DNA of 10,813 nucleotides from Coprococcus_A sp051877705 (lineage in GTDB: Bacteria; Bacillota; Clostridia; Lachnospirales; Lachnospiraceae): positions 1 through 10,813 of the forward strand of contig JBJEJD010000154.1 of assembly GCA_051877705.1 (NCBI GenBank), in the 5' to 3' direction. This document shows positions 5,676 to 10,813 of this stretch, piece by piece. The notes beneath the pieces were generated by a model. It worked only from the letters and a program-made list of their open reading frames with translations, was not told the DNA's origin and did no database searches. A program made the translations under genes and the position numbers. Each line of letters begins with the position of its first letter. The first letter of the stretch is position 1.

Positions 5676-8198
5676 ATGATGACCAATTATTTATCTGATA
5701 ATTATTTACCTGAAATGATGACCTATGCAAAACAGGCCCAGTCTGCCTATCTGTGGATGTCTCCTTCATCCATAGACCATGTGATCACCGCAGTCCTGGA
5801 TGGATTGCTGCCCCTTTGCAGTGACCTGGCCCGATCCTCCGTTGATGAAACCCGTATGGGCATCTATGAGGACAAGCTGATTTTTCTGAACCGTACGATC
5901 AGCGACATCCAGCAGCAATATCTTCCCTTCCATCCACAACATATCGTTCGTCTTTCCAGACTGGACAACCGGATCCAAAGACAGCCCGCCGGCATCATCG
6001 CAGGTATCACGGATAATCTTCAGCCTGCAGCAGAAGTTCTCTTTGCCTGTATAACTGCCATCCGGACACGCAATCCGATCATTCTTTCTTTTCATCCATC
6101 TGCCTGCAGCTGCTCCTGCACAGCTGCAGCTGCTATCCGGGATCTGGCTGTCAGCGCCGGTGCACCTGACAACTGTATACAATGGCTGGAAGAAAACACA
6201 TCTGACATGCTGGAACATCTTCTCCGTCACCCGGATATTACTGCCATGACAGCATCAGGCGCTCCTTCTTCTGTCCGGCAATATCTGTCAGCCTTCAGAA
6301 AGTCCTTTGCCTTCGCCTGCCCTTCCAATGCCTTCTGTTATATCCATCAATCAGCAGATATACACAGAGCCGCCCGTCAGATCATATTATCCCGTACGTT
6401 CGATAATGGTCTGTGTAACTGTACAGAACAGATTATCTGTATTGACCATCAGATTTATACTGAATTCAGGAATATCCTTCAGAATGAAGGCTGTTACCTT
6501 GCCTCTTCTGAAGAGATCACACGACTGACAGCAGTTCTTGCAGATCTTTCATCAGATTCGGTCAACCCTGCCGTTATTGGACAAACACCTCAGACTGTTG
6601 CCTCGATGGCCGACATCACCATTCCAGAAGATGCACGGCTCATTATCATGGAAATGAATCTGGACTGCTCCGGTCATCCACTTTTAATTCCATTCCTTTG
6701 TCCTGTCATCGTTTTGATGCCTGTTGGACAAAATGAACAGGCAGGTGAAAAAATTCATCAGTTATCCACACCGGATGACAATTTTTCCACCGATGCGCTG
6801 CTGCAGGATCTGCCTGAACTTCCGTCTTCCCGTAGTCTGGTCATTCACGCTGAAGACAAAACCGTTATATCATCCATGTCCCGTGCATTGCCTGACTTTT
6901 CTTTCATTGAAAATGCACCTGCCGCCGCACAGTCTCTGACGAGCCAGTATACGAATCAAAATGGAAGCCGAATGGATACAGATGCCATGGAGCAGCTGCT
7001 CAGTCATTGCCGCAGTCAGAACAAAACGCCTGATATCCCTCACACCTTCCGCTTACCATCGATCCTGCATTTCCAAAAAGGCGCTTTAAACCGCCTCCGA
7101 TTTGCTGATCATGAAACGCATATCGCTTTTTTATATAATAATTCCGAAACACTGCCTTCGGGCGAATTATCCATTGCAGGACAAATACAAAATAAATATC
7201 CGACATTAAAATACCGCAATATCCATGTTCCAGAAGATATGCCTGCAGAAAAAGCATCTGATTATCTCCTTTCCCATGTGAAGGAAGCTTCACCGGACTG
7301 CCTGATTGCCATTGGAAATGCTCAGATTATGGATACTGCCAAAATGCTCCTTGGTGACTATAAGTCACAATTTCCTTCCTGCGGTACCCGGCTGATCCTT
7401 ATACCTTCCATAGATGGCTGTCATACTGCTATGCTCCCTTTCCATGGCTGTCACATTCAGACAACGGATATATTGGATACATCAACCATCATTGCGGACA
7501 GCAGTCTGTATGCTCCATATGATGAGGATAAACCGGTTTCCGCCTGCCTGGCTGCCATGGCTGATGCCTTTGATGCCTGGTTTTCCAATCATGGAAATGA
7601 TCTGACAGATGCTCTGTCCCTGCAGGCTATCTGCCTGTTCCTGACATGGATGCCGGAGCTTTTCAATGAAAAAACCCGATATTCTATTTGCATGGAACAT
7701 CTTCAAAATGCCAGTCTCTTATCCGGTATGGCTGCTTCCCATACCGGTACCGGGCTGTCCAGAATTATGGCCGAGCGACTGCATTGCGACCTCAGAATAC
7801 CAATGAACAATCTGCAGTCCATACTGCTGCCCCATATAATTCAATACAACGGCGACCCGCACCCTTCCAAGAGTTCCTGGGACACACCAGCCTCCGGATT
7901 CACCGTATCCGACAAACTGCAGCGTCTTTACAATGCTGCCGGAATCACTGCGGACTCATCAGCTGCTCCGACGGATATTGCCGTAACTTTTGCAGAGAAA
8001 ATCCGGAATATTCTGCATCGATCCGGTATCCCTCTCAATCTGAAGGCCTGCGGTATCCGTGAAAAGGATTATATGATGCGTATCGATATCATGGCCCGCA
8101 AAACATTTGAACAATTATCCACAACCTGTGCCGATGCCAACCCGAGATATCCACTGATTAAAGAACTGACACAGCTTTATAAACAAATCTATGAATAA
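5676..8198 (+). CDS. AdhE-like two-domain protein with degraded active sites (putative pseudoenzyme)
   Basis: An 840-residue protein with the layout of bifunctional acetaldehyde-CoA/alcohol dehydrogenase AdhE (usually about 870-890). Residues 1 to about 425 match the aldehyde dehydrogenase domain (VDETRMGIYEDK 56-67, AIRTRNPIILSFHPSA 128-143, AGAPDNCIQW 161-170, RTFDNG 240-245). Residues from about 455 match the iron-dependent alcohol dehydrogenase domain, ending in ANPRYPL (821-827), an AdhE hallmark. Key residues are lost by hand alignment. The thiol position in GMICASEQ reads GLCNCTEQ (N248 between C247 and C249). GVGAGN reads FACPSN (213-218). GGGS reads GNAQ (547-550). PTTSGTGSE reads PSIDGCHTA (577-585). 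Iron-ligand positions read A626, D630, R696 and M710. About 25 cysteines are present. The ATG follows GGAAAGGA. It stands alone on its strand with a terminator. It is probably not catalytic in the usual way; a scaffold or regulatory role is inference. Confidence 0.85.
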   Translation: MMTNYLSDNYLPEMMTYAKQAQSAYLWMSPSSIDHVITAVLDGLLPLCSDLARSSVDETRMGIYEDKLIFLNRTISDIQQQYLPFHPQHIVRLSRLDNRIQRQPAGIIAGITDNLQPAAEVLFACITAIRTRNPIILSFHPSACSCSCTAAAAIRDLAVSAGAPDNCIQWLEENTSDMLEHLLRHPDITAMTASGAPSSVRQYLSAFRKSFAFACPSNAFCYIHQSADIHRAARQIILSRTFDNGLCNCTEQIICIDHQIYTEFRNILQNEGCYLASSEEITRLTAVLADLSSDSVNPAVIGQTPQTVASMADITIPEDARLIIMEMNLDCSGHPLLIPFLCPVIVLMPVGQNEQAGEKIHQLSTPDDNFSTDALLQDLPELPSSRSLVIHAEDKTVISSMSRALPDFSFIENAPAAAQSLTSQYTNQNGSRMDTDAMEQLLSHCRSQNKTPDIPHTFRLPSILHFQKGALNRLRFADHETHIAFLYNNSETLPSGELSIAGQIQNKYPTLKYRNIHVPEDMPAEKASDYLLSHVKEASPDCLIAIGNAQIMDTAKMLLGDYKSQFPSCGTRLILIPSIDGCHTAMLPFHGCHIQTTDILDTSTIIADSSLYAPYDEDKPVSACLAAMADAFDAWFSNHGNDLTDALSLQAICLFLTWMPELFNEKTRYSICMEHLQNASLLSGMAASHTGTGLSRIMAERLHCDLRIPMNNLQSILLPHIIQYNGDPHPSKSSWDTPASGFTVSDKLQRLYNAAGITADSSAAPTDIAVTFAEKIRNILHRSGIPLNLKACGIREKDYMMRIDIMARKTFEQLSTTCADANPRYPLIKELTQLYKQIYE

Positions 8199-8204
8199 AT
8201 ATAT

Positions 8205-8260
8205 AAAAATAACTCCTCAGAAACCGACGCATCATCAATCGTTTCTGAGAAGTTATTTTT
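8205..8260. terminator. Bidirectional terminator between the AdhE-like gene and dut
   Basis: Two 20-nt arms (8205-8224 and 8241-8260) pair at all but one position around a 16-nt loop. The ends of the arms are an A run and a T run, so on either strand the stem finishes in an oligo-U tract. It sits 6 bp after the AdhE-like stop on the plus strand and about 35 bp after the dut stop on the minus strand. Confidence 0.88.
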
Positions 8261-8294
8261 ACTGAAAAGCTTCATACAACTTCATATTCTATTT

Positions 8295-8735
8295 CTATTT
8301 ACCGGTTGAACCGAAGCCGCCGGTTCCACGTTCTGTCTCGTCCAGCGATTCTGTTTCAACAAAATCAGCCATCAGAAACGGCGTAATAACCATCTGGGCA
8401 ATTCTTTCGCCATTCTCTATGACAGCTTCCCTGTTTGAATGGTTATGCAGAGGCACCATAATTTCACCTCTATAGTCTGCGTCAATGACTCCCACCTTAT
8501 TGGCCGGCGCCAGTCCCTTCTTCGTTGCCAGACCGCTCCTGGCATAAATCAATCCGGCAAACCCCTCCGGAATCTCCATGGAAATACCTGTATGCACCAG
8601 AAATGTATCACCGGGCTCAATTGTAACCGGCATCTCAAGGCAGGCATAGAGATCAGCTCCCGCCGCAAATGCCGTACCATAGGAAGGTACCACTGCCTGT
8701 GTATTTAATTTTTTAATTCTCACCTGCTGCTTCAT
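8295..8735 (-). CDS. dut: dUTP diphosphatase (trimeric dUTPase)
   Basis: A 146-residue enzyme that hydrolyses dUTP to dUMP and pyrophosphate, keeping uracil out of DNA and supplying dUMP for thymidylate synthesis. All five family motifs are present: AAGADLYA (24-31), YARSGLATKKGL (64-75), GVIDADYRGEI (82-92, with the catalytic aspartate D85), ERIAQMVI (110-117) and the flexible C-terminal RGTGGFGSTG (136-145). The ATG at 8735 follows AGGAGG at 8-nt spacing; an upstream TTG at 8753 has no such site. It lies 19 bp after nrdG in the same direction and very probably shares its transcript. Confidence 0.96.
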   Translation of the reverse strand: MKQQVRIKKLNTQAVVPSYGTAFAAGADLYACLEMPVTIEPGDTFLVHTGISMEIPEGFAGLIYARSGLATKKGLAPANKVGVIDADYRGEIMVPLHNHSNREAVIENGERIAQMVITPFLMADFVETESLDETERGTGGFGSTGK

Positions 8736-8754
8736 CCGTATATCCTCCTGCAAT

Positions 8755-9336
8755 CTAATTCTCTTTCACAACAACATGTACATACTCTTCCGGCTCCCAG
8801 AGAACGATCCTGCCCTCCGCAAGTGAAGCCTGTACTTCTATGATTCTCTGGTTGGAAGATCCCCTGAACTGCAGGCCCGGATTCTTTTCTGCCTCCACGA
8901 ACTCTCCATCCACCAGAATATCAATATAGGAAAGCATCTCCTCTGTCTCTTTCCATTCTCCGGCCATCCTTCCCAGAATATCCTTTTCAAAATCATAGCC
9001 CGTATAGCACCAGATATTCTTCTCGGGAAACTTTGCCTTCACCTGTCTGAGCAGCGGCAGCAGTCCCTGCTGGTTTACATGCTCAAAAGGTTCCCCTCCC
9101 AGCAGACTTAAACCTGCAATATAAGGTCTGTCCAGATAAACCATGACCTGCCGGATCGTCTCTTCCGTAAAAGGCTTTCCATACTGAAAATCCCATGCTT
9201 CCTCATTAAAACATCCTTTACAGTGATGGGTACAGCCACTGACAAAAAGGGATACCCTCACACCCTTGCCGTTGGCCACATCACAGTACTTAATATCCGC
9301 ATAATTCAAATCAATCATTCCTTTTAATTCACTCAT
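8755..9336 (-). CDS. nrdG: Anaerobic ribonucleoside-triphosphate reductase activating protein
   Basis: A 193-residue radical SAM enzyme that installs the glycyl radical on class III ribonucleotide reductase NrdD, allowing dNTP synthesis without oxygen. The iron-sulfur motif CTHHCKGC gives C35, C39 and C42; GGEP (80-83) belongs to the SAM site; WCYTGY (109-114) and DGEFV (143-147) are also family signatures. The start is not settled: ATG at 9336 has only AGG 6 nt upstream and lies close to the predicted transcription start, while ATG at 9318 has AAAAGGA directly abutting it. The usual partner nrdD is not adjacent; dut follows instead. The enzyme implies an anaerobic or facultative life style. 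Confidence 0.94.
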   Translation of the reverse strand: MSELKGMIDLNYADIKYCDVANGKGVRVSLFVSGCTHHCKGCFNEEAWDFQYGKPFTEETIRQVMVYLDRPYIAGLSLLGGEPFEHVNQQGLLPLLRQVKAKFPEKNIWCYTGYDFEKDILGRMAGEWKETEEMLSYIDILVDGEFVEAEKNPGLQFRGSSNQRIIEVQASLAEGRIVLWEPEEYVHVVVKEN

Positions 9337-9349
9337 AGACTACCTGTCT

Positions 9350-9378
9350 ATCATACTATTTTAGACACTCCCATGCAA
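9350..9378 (-). promoter_or_regulatory. Probable promoter of nrdG-dut
   Basis: On the minus strand TTGCAT (9373-9378) and TATGAT (9350-9355) are 17 bp apart. The -10 region shares the stretch AATAGTATGATA with the tRNA-Arg promoter. The start near 9343 would leave only about 6 nt before the ATG at 9336, so translation may begin at the later ATG or on a nearly leaderless message. I see no clear NrdR-box pair. Confidence 0.5.
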
Positions 9379-9413
9379 GTAATAACGTCATATTTTATTT
9401 CGGAACCAAATAT

Positions 9414-9442
9414 TTGATACTGAACAAAATGTCTGATATAAT
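9414..9442 (+). promoter_or_regulatory. Sigma-A type promoter upstream of the relic and GNAT gene
   Basis: TTGATA (9414-9419) and a perfect TATAAT (9437-9442) are exactly 17 bp apart. The start near 9449 lies inside the open frame of the relic, so the GNAT message would carry about 195 nt of leader made mostly of relic sequence. Confidence 0.7.
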
Positions 9443-9607
9443 CATCCTATCGGTCAGCTTTACCGGAGTGGTGTTGATGTCACAATCAACTCAGACGATA
9501 TTCTGATCTTCGATTCGGATGTCTCCAAAGAATATTTACGTCTGTATGAATCGGGATGTTTATCGGCAGAAGAACTGAACCACATTCGCCTCAACGGTTT
9601 AAAATAA
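9437..9607 (+). pseudogene. Coding relic without a start codon, C-terminal fragment
   Basis: One frame is open from just after a TGA at 9434 to the TAA at 9605-9607 and reads like real protein in its last 45 codons (GVDVTINSDDILIFDSDVSK, then a segment ending LNGLK). It contains no ATG, GTG or TTG in frame. A GGAG site at 9465-9468 is followed by ATG at 9477, but that ATG is in a different frame and stops after 9 codons. A frameshift or 5' deletion of a small gene would explain this. I do not recognise the family. It ends 38 bp before the GNAT start. It could instead be only a chance open frame. Confidence 0.4.
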
Positions 9608-9645
9608 TTGAAATAACAGACAGGATACTCGGAAAGGATAAAAAT

Positions 9646-10191
9646 ATGCCCACTCAAATAAATCAGTCAGCATATATAAAAACAAACCGTCTTGAACTGA
9701 GATCATACAGAAGCTGCGATAAAGAACAGCTGATAAAAATTTTGACCAATGCAGAAGTAACAGAAACCTTCATGGTGCCGGAATTCAAATCAGAAAAACA
9801 GGTACTTGATCTGGTATGTAAACTTATTGAATTTAGTAAAACAGACGATACAGCTCATTTAGAATATGGCATCTATTTCAATGATACTCTGATCGGCTTT
9901 ATTAATGATTGTGGGATAGAGGATGAAGAAATCGAAATCGGTTATGTCATTCATCCCGATTACAAGGGACAGGACTATGCAACCGAAGCTGTATCGGCAG
10001 CCATTCAGGATCTGTTCAGAATGGGATTTAAAAAGATTACAGCAGGCTACTTTGAGAAAAACATTGCGAGCCGCAGAGTAATGGAGAAATGCGGCATGCA
10101 TCAGACTGATGAAACCGATGAAGAAGAATATCGTGGTGTAAAACATGTATGCCGGTATTTTGAAATAACTGATTCCGATTTTTATGACTGA
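9646..10191 (+). CDS. GNAT family N-acetyltransferase (RimJ/RimL type)
   Basis: A 181-residue acetyltransferase that moves an acetyl group from acetyl-CoA to an amine. Typical features are the N-terminal TNRLELRSYRSCD (13-25), EIGYVIHPDYKGQDYATEA (97-115) carrying the acetyl-CoA loop, and NIASRRVMEKCGM (139-151). In the loop the usual second glycine (GxGYATEA) is aspartate (D110). The substrate may be a ribosomal protein N terminus, an antibiotic or a small amine; it cannot be told. The ATG at 9646 follows GGAAAGGA; an upstream frame extension to 9556 overlaps the relic and lacks a site. No strong terminator follows, so its transcript may enter the yjdF leader. Confidence 0.9.
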   Translation: MPTQINQSAYIKTNRLELRSYRSCDKEQLIKILTNAEVTETFMVPEFKSEKQVLDLVCKLIEFSKTDDTAHLEYGIYFNDTLIGFINDCGIEDEEIEIGYVIHPDYKGQDYATEAVSAAIQDLFRMGFKKITAGYFEKNIASRRVMEKCGMHQTDETDEEEYRGVKHVCRYFEITDSDFYD

Positions 10192-10239
10192 ATCAAATGA
10201 TAATCCGGCCAAATGGCTTGATTGTATAAAAGGCAAAGA

Positions 10240-10380
10240 TAAAAACGCAACGCATGTCATTAAACGTGTCAGAGCCGGTTGGTAGCCCGGCCGTCTTGTA
10301 TTTTTACAAGGTAAGTAACCTGCCCCTCCGGGTTGTCCATTCTTTGACCATTTCAATTAACAAATCAAGGAGGGATTGTC
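10240..10380 (+). promoter_or_regulatory. yjdF-type leader RNA (azaaromatic riboswitch candidate)
   Basis: The leader directly before yjdF is GC-rich and structured, unlike the flanking sequence. Visible stems are CTTGTA/TACAAG (10295-10300, 10305-10310, loop TTTT) enclosed by CCCGG/CCGGG (10286-10290, 10328-10332), with GGTT (10279-10282) and AACC (10317-10320) able to pair. The yjdF RNA motif is known from leaders of this gene family in Firmicutes, where it binds azaaromatic compounds and is thought to act on translation. Position, gene and overall shape support the call; I could not compare with the covariance model, and the 5' border is approximate. A weak -10 (TATAAA, 10225-10230) would start the RNA near 10237. 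Confidence 0.75.
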
Positions 10381-10389
10381 ATGGACAAT
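10375..10389 (+). promoter_or_regulatory. Start-codon hairpin of yjdF
   Basis: ATTGTC (10375-10380) and GACAAT (10384-10389) are perfect complements and leave exactly the ATG start codon as a 3-nt loop. The Shine-Dalgarno AAGGAGGG (10367-10374) stays free beside it. The same start region ATGGACAA (10381-10388) is also perfectly complementary to TTGTCCAT (10333-10340) in the 3' part of the leader. The two pairings exclude each other, as expected for a translational switch. Confidence 0.6.
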
Positions 10390-10797
10390 GTAAGAGGAGA
10401 ACTGACCGTATATTTTGAAGAACCGTTCTGGGTAGGTATTTTTGAACGTTTCTGTGACGGAAAACTTTCTGCAGCAAAAATCACCTTTGGTGCGGAACCG
10501 AAGGATTATGAAATACAGGAGTTTATCCTGAAATATTACTATCGTCTCCGATTCAGTCCGGCTGTGGCAGCTGCTGCAAAAGAGCTGAAGAAAAATCCGA
10601 AAAGAATGCAAAGGGAAGCCCGAAAACAATTGAAGGATACCGGCATAGGAACAAAATCTCAGCAGGCTTTGAAATTGCAGCAGGAGCAGTGTAAACAGGA
10701 ACGCAAACAGAAAAGCCGGGAACAGAAACTGGCGGAAGCAGAGCGGATGTTTGAACTGAAACAGCAGAAAAAAAGAGAGAAACACAGGGGACATTAG
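10381..10797 (+). CDS. yjdF: YjdF family protein (DUF2992)
   Basis: A 138-residue basic cytoplasmic protein of the YjdF/DUF2992 family, of unknown biochemical function. The N-terminal part has LTVYFEEPFWVGIFE (8-22) and ITFGAEPKDYEIQEFI (34-49); the middle has NPKRMQREARKQLK (72-85); the C-terminal third (90-138) is a lysine-, glutamine- and glutamate-rich helix ending in KHRGH, all matching what I remember of Bacillus subtilis YjdF. The ATG at 10381 follows AAGGAGGG. Expression is probably set by the leader RNA and start-codon hairpin. The acetyltransferase gene upstream in the same direction may be a functional neighbour in handling toxic aromatic amines, which is speculation. Confidence 0.93.
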   Translation: MDNVRGELTVYFEEPFWVGIFERFCDGKLSAAKITFGAEPKDYEIQEFILKYYYRLRFSPAVAAAAKELKKNPKRMQREARKQLKDTGIGTKSQQALKLQQEQCKQERKQKSREQKLAEAERMFELKQQKKREKHRGH

Positions 10798-10813
10798 TCC
10801 CTGGTGTTTCTCT
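10776..10813 (+). terminator. Terminator stem overlapping the 3' end of yjdF
   Basis: Arms at 10776-10792 and 10797-10813 pair at 15 of 17 positions around the loop ATTA. The left arm encodes the last residues (EKHRG) of YjdF and the stop codon lies in the loop. The window ends at the last base of the stem, so the T tract expected after it cannot be seen. Confidence 0.7.

Noticed and set aside
5676..8198. Calling the large gene a normal adhE
   Set aside because: The fold and order match, but the catalytic cysteine, iron ligands and nucleotide motifs do not, so a plain functional name would mislead.
10203..10224. A terminator after the GNAT gene
   Set aside because: An imperfect stem (AATCCGGCC with GGCTTGATT) exists, but it has a mismatch and a G-U pair and is not followed by T residues.
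1..10813. CRISPR arrays, insertion sequences, prophage or integrase genes
   Set aside because: I found no regularly spaced repeats, transposase motifs or terminal inverted repeats beyond the terminator-like hairpins listed.

Overview
The window looks like a chromosomal segment from an anaerobic, low-GC Gram-positive bacterium, most likely of the family Lachnospiraceae. The pointers are strong AGGAGG-type ribosome binding sites, a DUF3881 gene next to serS, a coiled-coil protein of a type I associate with this family, an oxygen-sensitive NrdG activase, a MepA-type MATE pump and a YjdF (DUF2992) gene behind a yjdF-type leader. Functional calls rest on remembered family motifs and hand alignment; no database search was run.

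Layout. At the left edge is the 5' part of a tRNA-Arg(CCT) gene on the minus strand, with its own promoter and a hairpin in its leader. Next, on the minus strand, come trxA and a coiled-coil gene. A MATE efflux gene is transcribed divergently from trxA. It converges on an XRE repressor-like gene across a bidirectional terminator. The XRE gene is divergent from a 50-codon acidic small ORF (2989-3141), with overlapping promoters between them. Then serS and a DUF3881 gene form a minus-strand operon, ended by a strong terminator. A large gene alone on the plus strand (5676-8198) encodes an AdhE-like two-domain protein. It is followed, after a bidirectional terminator, by the minus-strand nrdG-dut operon. 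The right end is plus-strand: a good promoter, a coding relic without a start codon, a GNAT acetyltransferase, a yjdF-type leader RNA, yjdF, and a terminator that overlaps the last codons of yjdF.

Most genes are housekeeping: seryl-tRNA charging, thioredoxin redox, anaerobic dNTP supply (NrdG activase plus dUTPase), drug or metabolite efflux, and tRNA-Arg.

The most unusual element is the AdhE-like gene. Its 840-codon frame is intact from the N-terminal aldehyde dehydrogenase domain to the C-terminal ANPRYPL signature of AdhE. By hand alignment, however, the aldehyde dehydrogenase catalytic cysteine is asparagine, the metal ligands of the iron-dependent alcohol dehydrogenase domain are replaced, and the nucleotide-binding motifs of both domains are degraded. 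This suggests a full-length pseudoenzyme of the spirosome-forming AdhE family, possibly structural or regulatory. Secondary points of interest are the XRE/small acidic protein pair with face-to-face promoters, the start codon of yjdF placed in the loop of a perfect hairpin that competes with a segment of the leader, and the relic in front of the acetyltransferase gene.
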